Positions 38,520 through 50,635 are shown, counted from the stretch's first letter. The stretch is DNA of 64,000 nt from Xylocopa sonorina (GCF_050948175.1 NC_135197.1:10620501-10684500); one strand, 5' to 3'. Numbers and translations: made by a program. Notes: generated from the letters alone by a model not told the origin.

Positions 38520-39717
38520 TCACATTGTCAATTCCTGAAACAGACGAAAATAGATATAGAAATATTTCGAATTACGCGCAGAGAACCGTTCTCATTATAT
38601 ATACATTTAATCAGTCTGCCAAGGTTATCAACAATATTTTAATTCTGATTAGAATAAAAGCGAAACCATTGCTTTAATCATCACGCGTTATTACCGTCGC
38701 TTATTATCGTATTTCTATTTAAAGGCTTACCATAATAGCATTGACAATATCATTCTGATTATTTTTTAGAGCTTTAATAGCTTTCCCTCGAGATACATTG
38801 GCTTGACACATTACTAAGTCAATGTCCTTTTCCTCGACGCCCGTTTCGTCGACTTCTTCCTCTGATTCTTCTTGTATCGGTGCAACCACCTTCAAAAACA
38901 CAAAATTCGAAACACGGAATTAGAATGAGATGTTACACCTACCTATTATAAGAATAACACGTAATATCTTACCGTAGTACTGCCACCAGCTTCAGTTGCT
39001 GGAATAACTGGTGGTTCCTTAAACTTCTCAGCTGCTGCTACCTGAGCTTGCTGACTGAGATCCTCAATCTGCAGAAGAAATAGGTTTTTCTCGTAATTAA
39101 GAGCAATAAAATATTTAGAAACAAGCGCGGTGATTATACGCATCAGTCTGCCAAGGAATTTCTCAACAGTTCTTCAGCTCAAATATGCGAAACAAAATTT
39201 ATCATCATTTTCTCCCCAAAACTTTACATTCTCATACACAATTTTAGATTAAGCACAAAAAACTGTACCTTAGCTTCTCCAAACACTATATAAGTATCCG
39301 AGGCTGGATTTTTCAGTACATCTGGCTTATTAATTACAAAGAGGATGTTCTTTGATTTACGAATAGTTACTCTGTTAACTCCTTGTACCTAGCAAAGATA
39401 GTTTCAATTATTTGATCGATCATATCGAAACAGAAGCATAACACAAAGTCCATTCAACATACAGGCTTTAATCCTAATTTGCTCATAAGCTTCCTAGCCT
39501 TCTTCTCCCCTCGACTCTGTTTCGCTTTTGAAACCATATCGATGGGCAATCCGGTGACAGTTGTCCCAGGGAAACCAACAGGGCCACCGGCACCTGCATC
39601 GTCCAGTTCTGGAATAGTGTCATCGGAATCCGAATCAGTTCCAGATCCTGCGGCAGTAGCTTCAACCTTGGTAGGTTCGGAGCTTGCAGCCTTGTCAAGT
39701 TCAGTCAGTTCCGGCAT
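38520..39717 (-). CDS. NACA: Nascent polypeptide-associated complex subunit alpha
   Basis: NAC-alpha pairs with the beta subunit, binds ribosomes near the exit tunnel and shields nascent chains, preventing wrong targeting to the ER. Minus-strand coding exons are 39463-39717, 39269-39388, 38973-39068, 38731-38889 and 38520-38534. Together they give 214 aa, against about 215 in animals. An acidic N-terminus (GTDSDSDDTIPELDD) precedes the basic ribosome-contact motif SRGEKKARKLMSKLGL (residues 68-83). The NAC barrel follows (about 70-135), with KSKNILFVINKPDV. The C-terminal UBA helix region (about 170-214) holds VSRGKAIKALKNN and ends in ELTM. The last exon adds only four codons plus the stop. 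A TTTTTAG acceptor just upstream of the ATG implies a 5' UTR intron. Confidence 0.97.
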
Positions 39718-42272
39718 ATTTATTGATCTAAAAATGAAAGATTACATTAGATACTGTTCGATATACCATCGTACACCAAGGGAGAAACAAATTAATCACG
39801 TGTAAGATGCAAAAATATTAATACAATTCGGCTACAGTGTTAAAGTATCTTATCTTAAACATAATTTAGAAATCAGCACGAGCGTTCTATAAAAGACGAT
39901 CGCACGTGTTTTATACCGGGTTAAGAAAGTCCGCCCCACCTAGAATATCCTTGAGCGTACTACGACCTTCAACGATTACAAACAATTTTGTACGTCTGGA
40001 AGTGCGGTACCAATGAAACTGGCAAATAAATCAAGTGTTACTAACAAATATAAAATAATCGAACGGGGAGAACAAACACTTATCGCACAATGATTGTCAC
40101 AAATGGACGTTGTTATGGCGCCTACTAAAAGTAGTCGAAAAATACTTGCTAAAATATAATCGACAATTCCCGTTCTTATCTCTCCTTAGTTATCGTGACG
40201 AATTAAACCGCACTTCAATTGTAACGAGTAACACGTTTTCAGCCTGTACGTATCCCTACACGATCATTTATATCGTTATTAAACACGATGAATTTCATGA
40301 ATGAAGATCGTTAAGGCACAAACATCTCACACGTTCATCATTGACAATAGAGCGTTACACGCGATATGATTCGCGTAAAAAGATATGTTTATTACTTGTC
40401 TCCCGATATTCGCGCTCTTTTCCTATCATTAGAGAACGATGCCGAAAAAATCGTTAGATTTACCTCGAACGATAATCCGTCGACGATCGAGTACTATTTT
40501 TACCATGTAAACTGAGACCAGTTCACACGTGTGCCCGAATGGGCATAGGTTTGCTACTTTTATGAACACAAGGAACCAACGAACGCGTTGTTAAATCACC
40601 ACCCGCAATTGGCTGCAGAAAGTGAGGGAAACAGAGGCGGCATTGTACCTTTATAACTTCTGTTTCGGTAACAATTTCTAAAGAGACTGTTAATTACATG
40701 TATAACGATTAAAAGAACGCGTTAAATGTCTGATGAGAATTTTAACGGATATGCGTGAATCTTAACGTTATTACAATTTTTATTTTACATTTAGTTTTTA
40801 AGAAATGTTCCGTAAAAAGTATTTTTTTTTCTAAAATGACTCAATTATAATGGTCGATTTTGTAACTGAAGGGAATTATGATGTGTATTTTTATTGAAAA
40901 GTATATTTTCTTTTAACAATAACCATTTAAACAGCTTTGCTCGCCATATAAATACATTTCTTTTTTAATCACATTAAGTTGTATAATAAATACCATATGT
41001 TTTTAAGCACAGTGGCGAACAAAAGAGTTTTGTAACTCTTTAAAGTAAATAAAAATCATTTTTCAAAGAACAAATTATCTTATAACTTGTGTAAGTGGCT
41101 TGCATAGAGAAATGATGCGTTTTTACTAAACACATAATTCCTTTTCGTACATAACGCGAATTGCATCCTCTTCTAATACATTAATAGAACACAGAAAATG
41201 TGCTGTTATCACAATAATGCTTTAATTAAGGAAATAGTTCGGTGAAAAAAAAAATGGATACTTTCTTCTTTAATATTTACATTCTTTTATATAAATTATG
41301 GACATAAAAAATCCACACATTTTCTATAATATAGAATGATGGTCTACCCAATCTACCAACACAACATAGTCGAGCATATAAATTGCATATATTGTTTGCA
41401 AAATGATGCTATTTAATGGAAGAATATATATAAATATCATTTGATATGTAAAATGATAATAGATAGAAAGAGAACCGAATTCATGTAAGTTCTTAAAAGA
41501 GAACAAATATAAATGATGATTATCTTAATATAAATACTAATTTTCGCTATTGACGAGATAAGCAGTCTTACACGAAATGTATTATTGACTACTATTTGTA
41601 AAAATTTTTCAATAGACGTTCACATGTTTCTTCAACTCTGTATATATTAAGAAATTTTACGATTTTGCAAGTAACGGGTAGATGAAGCAAATACCTACTA
41701 AGGGAATTCAAGACATTGTTCGGCAACATCTTTTCTAAGTACTCGTGATTATTTTGCTTCATTTCGCAGTTACGCAAAATCCTAACAAGAACAATTTGGA
41801 ATGATCTTTCACTTGTATACAAGAATACAGTATGTACGTAGCGTTTGTAAATACTATATTATTAGGTATCACATACGTAAGATACTTTTTACTTTCTTAA
41901 ATTTTCTTTAATAATATAGAATTTGCATTTCCGCTACGCGTATATACACCTCTCCACGTAAAAGCGTGACAATTTCATCATTTTCGGAACGAATTTCCGT
42001 GTTGTATCACCCGTGTAACGATTTGGTTGTAATTACGCTTGTAATTGGCGTTTGTACGTAATTTCTAATCAGTGAACTGCAGGTCTAGAGTTATTTGCTA
42101 ACTAATTATTGAAACAACAATAGCTAGTAACAAAGATCCGTGTGTGAATTACTATAATGCGCGCACCTATAGTGCGGCTCCTTGTGAAAAAATCTCTGAT
42201 TAAAAAATCAATTACCCAATTAAATGGTAAAACGTCGTTTCAAATTACGAATTGTATAAAAAAAAAAATTTG
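39718..42272. other. AT-rich intergenic: NACA 5' region and lunapark 3' region
   Basis: The right part should hold the lunapark 3' UTR and the left part the 5' UTR exon and promoter of NACA, since both genes read leftward. No open frame here resembles a known protein. I could not place the NACA first exon or transcription start. Confidence 0.5.
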
Positions 42273-45200
42273 TTAAGACAATTCATCAATGTCCATTTTT
42301 TCGACGCTTTCTTCGGAATTTTTAACGTCTTTTGATTGATATTCTTCAGCATCTGGTTCATCTACGAATATATTTACTTAGAATATAAAAATAATGTTGA
42401 CAAAATTTGTAACTCTGTTTAACAAAAATCTTTCTTACCACACGTATCTTCAATTACTTCGGTGATACGTTCAGTGTTTTCTGTTGCTCCTTCCGTAGGT
42501 CGCTCAACTACCTCGATATCTGAATCTAAAAGTTATTTTCAACTAATTTCTGTTCCTTCTTTCATCGAGAATAATTGTTCAACTTCATATACGAACCTGA
42601 ATCTGATGGGACTGTTTCTACTTGCTCATGCTTTGAATGTTCCAAATTCGCGGTAGTTGAGTCCTTCTCTTCAAACGTGTTCGAAACAGATGTATCATCC
42701 ATTTTTGTCATAAACGGCTTCTGTTTTCTTGCAGGATTCCAGAAGTTACAATAACAACATCTGAATGCTATGAAATAAAAATGCATAAACTCTGAATACT
42801 TAGTATTACAATTCAATCTTTATGCTTCACTTTCCATAATAAATGTTTACCAAAATATTCAAATTCATCTTTTAGAGCCATTCCATTGTGCGATCCGCAA
42901 TGTCGACAAATTAATGCGTATCTATTGGTCGGACCATCTCCGACAAGATAGTTGATCACTCGATCTAAGTAAGTCCTTTCCCGTGGTAATATTGGGCGAG
43001 GTAAAGGAATCCCTGTATTATAATTTCTTTTTTAATTTTTTAACCGTATAAGTGTCTGTTATGATCGTCTATAATATTTTACGCGATATATTAAAAACGA
43101 AGAGAGAAACAGACAGAACGTACGGCTTTGATAAATTAAAGATAAAGAAAGGTAGCACACAATAAAAGGATACATAAATAAAAAAAAATATAATCATTAA
43201 TAACTATAGTCCTATAAATACTAACGATAACCCATGACTGGAGAATTAATTGCTCTAACACCACTCTGGAAGGGAGTATTTTGCGGGTTCTGAATGGGAG
43301 CTGTGCCAACTGGGACAAGGCCAGTGTTAGCGGGTGTACCACTTTGCACATTTAGTGGTTGATTTTGACTCGTTATTACTCGTCTCCTCAGATCACCAGA
43401 CGAAGGTATTGGGGATATAATTCGCGGCGAAGAAAGTCGTTGTGGTGTTTCTGATGATGATGATGATGACACTTTAAAAGTGGGCTAAAATAAAACCTTT
43501 TCTTACTAGATTTTCTATCTATTGTTTCTGTTTTTTTTAACTGCCTTCAAAATAATTTGTAAGCCGAAAATAAATATTTTCGTATTATTCGATAATTTTA
43601 TTTCAAGGAAATTACTTAATGGGCACAACATACAAACCTGTGGAGACAACTGCAAAGTAAAAGAAAAAAATGTAATTAATTAAAGGAAAATGTAAATGAA
43701 AAAATACATTAAATATAATTAAAATAAAAAAAATTTACACTCAAGTTCGAATCAAATTTTTTTAGTCACTTACAGGAGTGCTCATTCTAAGTTCATCAGG
43801 GGCAAATTTTAAAAGAATTTCTTTAGCCTTTTTATACGTTTCAGTTTCAGTTACTTCTTCTAGAATTTTCTTCTTCTCCAACTGCATAGTACTTAATTTT
43901 TCTTGGTTTTCAGAAATTTTTCGTCTATAGTACCATGTGACCATCTTTTTTGTAAGTAGTATTCTGTGGCAATAAAACATTGCAGAAAAATTAGCAAATA
44001 ATTTAAGAAGAAAAGATAAATGCCCAATTGGAGAGAGAATAAGAACTTACAAAATTGGAAAAATTAATAATGGAATAATATAGAATATTTGATCGTACAA
44101 TGATGCAGGGAAGAAATAGAAGTAAAAAATTAATGCTGTCACAATGTAAAGTATTATACTGTATAAAATTAGAATTCCAACAATTTTTTTGTGTCTCTGC
44201 TCTGTGCTATGCCCATATCTTTCTATTTGTCTGATTTTCTGTTGGAAAAAATATTTATTAGTTCATTCATTAAAGTATGAAGACATAAATGCATTTAAAT
44301 AAATATAAATATTTTACCGCATCAAGATCTTCTAAAATTTCAATTGTCGTTTTCCTTTTCTGAAATGTAAAATAATTCATTAGTACAACTTATTAATTTT
44401 CTTTAAGTATTCACTATACTTTTTGAGTAATATATTATGTGCCTTGTGAAAAACTAAATACATAATGAATAAAACAGAAAATAACTTTATATATAATTAA
44501 CTTTATGTGCATTTACAATATATAAATATATTGTATATAAGAGAAGACTGAATTATTAAATTCAAATAAATTCAGCACTGTGAACCAAAAGTATCCATGG
44601 AATAATAATTAGTACTAAAGCTTAAAGTTTCATGCTTAGCATATTAAACCACGATTTATGTTAAATATGTATCATATTTTTATGTAACATTTTCTTTTCA
44701 TATTCTTTCATTGCGTTGCATATAAAACAGAACTTTGCATATAATTGTATTTTTTACAAATCTTATACAGCAACAAAAATTTCACAATTGTGAAACAGAC
44801 ACTACTACATGTTTCATGTTATCGTTGACGCTTTTACTTTGTATATGAAAAATTCAAACACCTTTAATGTAATGTCATTCAATGGTAATTTTGTACCGCA
44901 TGATAATTTTACTGCATAAATTAACAGTCAATTTTGATTAATCATTCGATGAGTTTCAATCAAAGAAAATGATGAAGTTTAAATTAAAAAACTTGAACAT
45001 TATAAATCTGATAAAAGTACTAACTCTATATCGAATTATATTTTTGATAAAGTACACATATGTTACTTTTCAGTAAGTTTTTAAAAGTACCTTATCTTCG
45101 CGCCTAACCTAGAAAGTGGCTTATCAAATTGAAGCTAAATCAACTATAAATCAATATTATTTACTTAATTGCATTTTGATATTAAAAAATACAATATATT

Positions 45201-45378
45201 ACGCGATACAGCTTTCCTATTCTTTTCCAGATGCTGTAATAATTCAATTATTCTTAAATGCACCGTGAAGAAAAAAAAATGATTGACAGAATTTTAACCT
45301 TAATGAGAGATAGTATTAATGTTATTTCAGTAACTATTGACATAGACTTACACGAAATCTTGATAATATTATTCCCAT
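42273..45378 (-). CDS. LNPK: Lunapark, ER three-way junction protein
   Basis: Lunapark stabilises three-way junctions of the tubular ER. Ten minus-strand exons give 408 aa: 45352-45378, 44318-44359, 44051-44238, 43774-43963, 43638-43649, 43226-43484, 42851-43012, 42597-42767, 42439-42525 and 42273-42361. All phases agree. The N-terminus MGIILSRFRKRK keeps Gly2, the myristoylation site of the family. Two membrane segments (about 42-66 and 72-91) form the hairpin, followed by a coiled coil (about 98-130). A Ser/Pro-rich linker leads to the lunapark zinc finger, with CRHC at 275-278 and CCYC at 297-300. The acidic tail ends in MDIDELS. Exon 5 is a 12-nt microexon (LSPQ). Length and domain order match the family. 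Confidence 0.95.
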
Positions 45379-46296
45379 GGTGTCAAAATTTTAATCAGCC
45401 CTTCTACAAAGCAGAAAATCTTTGAATAAACGTAGATAAAACAGCTCAAACGTAAGATGTCAAAATAACAGGTTCATGCAATTTTAAAATAGCCTAGCCG
45501 GGCGGAATCTACGTGCACTCGACCCAAATTTAAATCCCTGTGCGTTTTGTTCTGGTATTTATAGATTGTATAGGCTATGAACATCCTTTGTACGGGAAAG
45601 CTAAACGATTTATTATCACCTTCAAGTAAAATAGATACTTTTTTCTACGTGCACACTATTTATAGAGCCCAGTAAATAATATGTTGTATCGTCGAAAATC
45701 AACAGATGTCGGGAATTCCTTTTCTCACTTGTCACTTCCCCATGAATAAACCAGTCGAGCGTAATTAAATAAACGTACTACCGCATTGCGTTGATCATTA
45801 CTTTCGTTCCGATCGGTGATTAAGTAGAGTCGAAATACCGTTCCATTTGAAACTGCAAACCGAACTGAGGTCACGGAGCTGTACAAGCCGCTCCATACAT
45901 ATTACAAAAATACAGTTCCGTTTAGTGAAGCGTACGATTTCCGCATCGATAAGAAAGAAATGCAGTAAATAAAATATCTATCATAGCATTGTATTTAATG
46001 TGAAGTATTATTATATTTAAACGAATAATTTTTATTCGATTCGTTAAATGCGCTACTGTCAAAAAAATATACCTACAAATATATAGAACCAGCATATCAT
46101 ACTCGACCACTTTACAATCGATACGTTCATATTCTTGTTACCGAATATAATGTAACAAGGAACGTTGTAGTTTTTTCTTCTTCTAAGCCGATCTGTTCTA
46201 GTTAGAATGGTGAATTTTTACTCCATGATAAAACAGTTAATTTCATTAAGCCGCGTAATTTTTATGGAAGATGAGTCATGACTGAAAAGAATGATA
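45379..46296. other. Intergenic: lunapark promoter side and MDH-like 3' side
   Basis: AT-rich spacer between two minus-strand genes. A minus-strand AATAAA near 46030 could serve the upstream malate-dehydrogenase-like gene. I see nothing else. Confidence 0.5.
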
Positions 46297-47682
46297 TCAC
46301 ACACTTCTTAGTGTAATGTGTCTATTAATTGTTACTGCTCTTATTGCCATACGAATATATTTGTCGATGAGAGGAATCGCTTGTTCGACGAGCGCCGTCT
46401 CCGAAGCTGACATTTTAGGCAGCCCAAAATTTCTTTGCACACCACCGGGGCCGAATTGCAATTCAGTAGCGAAGAATCGACAAACCGGTAAAACGTTTGA
46501 TCGCACATATGCAGAGGAAACGATATTTTTGAACCCGCTTAGGCCTCCAGCAAGCGTGAGAATCAACTTGGCAACAGCCGCCCCATCCGACAGCGTTGGT
46601 CCTTTGCGTTCGATGTTTGTCATTTCTTTATCCGAGCTACGCAACGACTGCAATAGTATATCTACCTGTACCTATCCGAATTTTAGAGATTTCAATGTAA
46701 CGATTAAAACAGTCCTCTTTTACAATACAGAAGTTGGTAAAAATACTGGTGATCATAGCCTCACGTACATTAGTAAACTGGTTGATCGGAGTAGCACACG
46801 ACAAAAGCGGAACAATGGTATTCGAATCTGCTCCACCGACCATCGGGACCGATAAGAATGCGGGATTCAAATCTAGGAGATTCGCGGTTGTTGCTTCCAT
46901 TCTCATACGATGAAATGCGGTGGAACCAATAATTCTGTCCGGGTCCCACCATCCAGCGAGCTTATAAATTTCTGATACTATGGGAAGCGTAGCCGTAATT
47001 GGCTGTGTAAAAACAGCCACTAAAGATTCCGAGCTTAGCTGTGCCATTTGTTCTGCCATTTCGCATACGTACGATGATATAGTCTCGAATTGAGCGGTGG
47101 GACTTAAATTCAAGTTAGGATTCGTCTCATCCATCAATGCTATAATATTTATCTGTAAATAATTTTAATTTCCGCGTATTAATTTTGCTGAATTATGATG
47201 TAGTGAGAAAGTTATTATCGACCAAGTAAGCAGAAATAAGATAACAGAGATAGTACTTCTTTGAGGGCCTGTTTCAATTGGTTTCTTTTAAAATATTTTA
47301 TACGAGGCGACGTGTCAATATGATTGATATCTAATATCGCACTGGCTAATGAATCTTTTGTGTCTACCACATGTATTTGTTTTATGAGGCGAGATTGTTT
47401 CAGAAGAACAACCGCGTAGGTTAACGAGTCGCTACCTCCAATCATGCAAACTTTTATGTCACCTTTACGATCTGGAAGAAATGAATCGTAATCTTTGAGT
47501 TGAGGCTTGATATTAATGTTTGCTTGTTTTTCCGATTTTTGCATGTTTTCTTTATCTTGTGCAGACTTCGTTTTTTCATCGTCAATCGGCATATTTGAAA
47601 TGTTTCGATATAGGCGATGTGAAATACATTTTCCGATCAATTTTGAAAGATACCGTGGTGTCCCAATCATATTGTATTGCAT
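46297..47682 (-). CDS. Mitochondrial malate dehydrogenase-like protein, probable pseudoenzyme
   Basis: Minus-strand exons are 47257-47682, 46769-47152 and 46297-46665. All junctions are phase 0, giving 392 aa against about 338 for mitochondrial MDH. The N-terminus is basic and amphipathic (PRYLSKLIGKCISHRLYRN), as expected for mitochondrial import, and is followed by a Lys-rich insert. The Rossmann start is recognisable (IKVCMIGGSDSLT, 76-88), but the glycine-rich loop is lost. The RKPGMTR loop carrying two substrate arginines is replaced by DETNPNLNLS. The SNPVN segment reads TQPIT. The catalytic Asp position is His223, with the adjacent Arg226 kept. The catalytic His of GGHAGKT is Ala250 (GGADSNT). 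Fold residues persist, with no stop or frameshift. It is probably not an MDH enzyme; relatives in insects are often testis-enriched. Confidence 0.9.
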
Positions 47683-47898
47683 TTGTATGAATCATTGATG
47701 GCAACTTTCAACATCCCTCAAATTTATGGAATACTAGTACTGAAAATACTTAGATTACTGTTTTAGAATTATTACATTCACTAAAAAATATATATATACA
47801 GGTATATAACAAACAATTGAACGACTTTGGGCAAATATAATGCAATACCCATTACAGTTTTGTATGTAATTTTGATGAAAATCAAATTTTATATCATT

Positions 47899-50635
47899 TT
47901 AATCTTGCTTTTGATCCTTTGATTGAGATGGTCCAGGTTTTGTCATTACATGGTCAACATCCATATCTGTAAAAATTGCAAATATGACGATGAACAATTA
48001 TATATTTATATTACATATTTGTAACATAAAAAGTGGATGGTAATTAAGAGATCTAGGCGAAAATAGAAAGTAATAAAATGATTCTTTAATGCACATCTTA
48101 CATATTTTTGTTATAATACTTAAAATTTTGTTATATGTACTGTCAAATGTGCTTATACATAGTATAAAAAACATTTATTTACAATTAATTATAAACATAA
48201 GATTAATTTGCTTCTATAATAAGATCGGACATATCTGGAAGAAATTGTAATTTTAATGTTTTTTCATTTACTAAGTGTAATAAAGATACAAAAGAAATAG
48301 GAAAACTCAGAGCTTCCATATTAGTTTTTGTTAACATATTTGGCAGTAGCTTGTAAATTTTACTGAAATACTTATTCTGCTCTATTTTATTTTCTTCTTC
48401 TTTTCTTTCCATATTTTCTACACTATTATTTTCAGTATTATTATTTAAAACCAGACTTCGCCAAATAGATTTTTTCAATTGTCGCATATCAATCTTTTTT
48501 GCATGAGTATCGAACGCGATAGATATTTTATTCGTTAATTTAGGAACAGTCACTAAATTGTCCCCAGTGAAGACCATTTGTACTTCTGTTTCACCTTCAG
48601 CTACATTACATTCGTTATCATTGTCATTATTTATCTCATAGTCCTCATTAGGAATATTAGGGCAGTAGTTTGATACATCATTTTCATTATTGTAATCATA
48701 ATCCTCTACATTGGATATGTGAGTAATATTTAACTGATCCTTCTTTTCTACTGTTATATCTATTAATTTATGGAGATACAGTTTAGTTGCATTCGCGATA
48801 TTATAGTGCATATCTCGCGGCAGTATGTATGTTTCTTCACTCCCATGAAGCTTATTAAAATCTGACTTTAAAGCTTTAGATATTGTAAATTTTGGTTTTC
48901 CTGCTTTTAATACATCATCATTGTAACATATTTCTATATCCTTTCCTTTTCTAACTGGTTCCTGTTGACATGTTGCTACAGTTTTGCTCTCTCCAAAAAC
49001 TTTTGTAAAATTACTTATCTTCCAATGAGATGGTCCAGCCCAATGAATTACAGCGGTTTTTTGAAGAAAAGAGTACTCGGATGTTTTATTTGCGCCGATA
49101 TTAGATACAACTTTGCATACGTCTACAATCTTTTCTATTTGTTTCGGAGCTTCGGCGCACTTATCCACATTCTCCTCTTCATCGTCGATATCTAAATAAT
49201 TTGCATTGTTATAGACTACTTCATCGTCAGGTGGTACACTAATGTCCAAGTCAAACTGAAATTGCCCTTCATTACTATCTTCTGCTTGTGTTTTTTTATC
49301 TACTTCTGGTTCATTATCACTGGTCCAGCCTATGAAATCGAAATGGGTCACTGGTGGACACAATTCAAGAGCAGAAAAGTCTTCTATCTTTGGGATAGCC
49401 ACTTTTATGTTTTCATCTTTTGCTTTTGGTTTTAGCGTATCTATTGTATCTACGATAACATCATTGTACAAATGTAAATAGTACTTTGAATGTGCATGGT
49501 TTGATAGCATAACTTGGTATAATGAGTCTGTAGTTTGTGAGTCTTGATTCTCTATAATCCACAACGAAGGCTTCATAATCTCTACAGTTCCTTTTAAATT
49601 ATTTATAGAAGTGAACATTTTTTGTTTACATGTCTTTCTCTTCTTCTTTTCAATTTTTTGTTGCTCGTGTACTTCACTTTCTTGTTCGTTATTTACATTT
49701 TCATCTGTGTCATTAACCAAAACATCGCCTTCTTGTTTATCCAACCCACCAGCCATTTTCATTAATTGTGTATGAACACTATCTACTCGAAAGCCATAGA
49801 TTTTTGTGCTTACATCTAGAGATGTACTGGCTACCTGCAGATTAGACATATCGCTATCTTGTTTTTTTATCATGTAAGCCATGAAATCAATTATTTCAAC
49901 ACTAAATGCATTTTTCACATTAATTCGGTTTTCAGTATTAAGTTTGATGCATTCAGTTATACGATTTTTCATCTCGGGTGCTGACATGTTAGCTAAAAAA
50001 CTCAGTCCTAGAGACTGTCGTTTATTCTTTGTATTTAAGCTACTATCTTTTAATGTGATAGCATCCATTTCACGACGCTTAGCCATTCTCTCAGCTTCGT
50101 CATTGTTTTCTGATAGCATAGATGACGATCTATCTTGTACATGGAGAGATTTTCTTCGCAATAATAACGCAGCATTTGAGGATAAATTTGATGATTTCTT
50201 AAGTTCTGTACTTTCCATGCTTGTATGCATCATCATTTTGTAATTTTAATTATGTACGCATACAGATGTCAATTGTATATATGTTTACAAGTATATTTTT
50301 ACTCATTCACTCGCAAGAAATGTTTCTATTTCTACTTCTGTAGTTCATAAAAATATTAATGGAATGTCATTAATGAACATTAACGAAAATGAAATTATTT
50401 ACCACTTAGATCAGTGAAGTTGCGTGTGATTTTTTCCATGTCAAACCTGAAGTATCGTAACATAGAATGAAATTGCTGCAATTCGAGTTGCAGTTGTTGT
50501 AGCACTTTCAATTCCTCCACAAGCTTCTGAAAGCAACAGATTAATATTCGCCTGAACGTTGAAATTTTAAGGAAATATTCGTCTCAAAGCACAACTGAGC
50601 CTCTTACTTGTGTTAAACCTTACCTCCTCTTCCAT
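47899..50635 (-). CDS. Tiny coiled-coil protein, 67 aa, host gene of barren
   Basis: Three minus-strand exons fit in phase: 50624-50635 (ATG plus three Glu codons), 50403-50526 and 47899-47966 (TAA at 47899). Splice sites are GTAAGG/TTTCAG and GTAAAT/TTTTTACAG. The predicted protein opens with a Leu/Gln/Glu heptad-like helix (KLVEELKVLQQLQLELQQF) and ends in a hydrophilic Lys/Asp tail. I recognise no family; its size and helix suggest a subunit of a larger complex. The 2.4-kb second intron encloses the whole barren gene on the same strand. Without splicing, exon 2 reads on for two codons to a stop, giving a shorter alternative. The first exon's four codons are the least certain part. Confidence 0.55.
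48174..48179 (-). promoter_or_regulatory. Poly(A) signal of barren
   Basis: TTTATT on the plus strand is AATAAA on the minus strand, 24 nt past the barren stop codon. It lies before the terminal exon of the host gene. This supports barren as a separate transcription unit inside the intron. Confidence 0.6.
48203..50236 (-). CDS. barr: Condensin complex subunit 2 (barren / CAP-H)
   Basis: CAP-H/barren is the kleisin of condensin I. It bridges the SMC2 and SMC4 heads and recruits the HEAT subunits CAP-D2 and CAP-G during mitotic chromosome compaction. A single uninterrupted frame of 677 aa is present, against about 740 in human and Drosophila. N-terminal family signatures include RRKSL near 27-31 and the kleisin helix region NRITECIKLN...NAFSVEIIDFM (91-119). 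QVASTSLDVSTKIYGFRVD (134-152) follows. An acidic middle holds HFDFIGWTSD, a WAGPSHWKI motif and YILPRDMHYN. The C-terminal winged-helix stretch is SFVSLLHLVNEKTLKLQFLP. The reading begins at MMM. The gene is intronless and sits within an intron of the small coiled-coil gene. Confidence 0.95.
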   Translation of the reverse strand: MMMHTSMESTELKKSSNLSSNAALLLRRKSLHVQDRSSSMLSENNDEAERMAKRREMDAITLKDSSLNTKNKRQSLGLSFLANMSAPEMKNRITECIKLNTENRINVKNAFSVEIIDFMAYMIKKQDSDMSNLQVASTSLDVSTKIYGFRVDSVHTQLMKMAGGLDKQEGDVLVNDTDENVNNEQESEVHEQQKIEKKKRKTCKQKMFTSINNLKGTVEIMKPSLWIIENQDSQTTDSLYQVMLSNHAHSKYYLHLYNDVIVDTIDTLKPKAKDENIKVAIPKIEDFSALELCPPVTHFDFIGWTSDNEPEVDKKTQAEDSNEGQFQFDLDISVPPDDEVVYNNANYLDIDDEEENVDKCAEAPKQIEKIVDVCKVVSNIGANKTSEYSFLQKTAVIHWAGPSHWKISNFTKVFGESKTVATCQQEPVRKGKDIEICYNDDVLKAGKPKFTISKALKSDFNKLHGSEETYILPRDMHYNIANATKLYLHKLIDITVEKKDQLNITHISNVEDYDYNNENDVSNYCPNIPNEDYEINNDNDNECNVAEGETEVQMVFTGDNLVTVPKLTNKISIAFDTHAKKIDMRQLKKSIWRSLVLNNNTENNSVENMERKEEENKIEQNKYFSKIYKLLPNMLTKTNMEALSFPISFVSLLHLVNEKTLKLQFLPDMSDLIIEAN

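Noticed and set aside
46316..46855. 179-codon plus-strand frame
   Set aside because: Antisense shadow spanning two exons of the malate-dehydrogenase-like gene.
49881..50243. 120-codon plus-strand frame
   Set aside because: Antisense shadow of barren, whose protein is clearly recognisable on the other strand.
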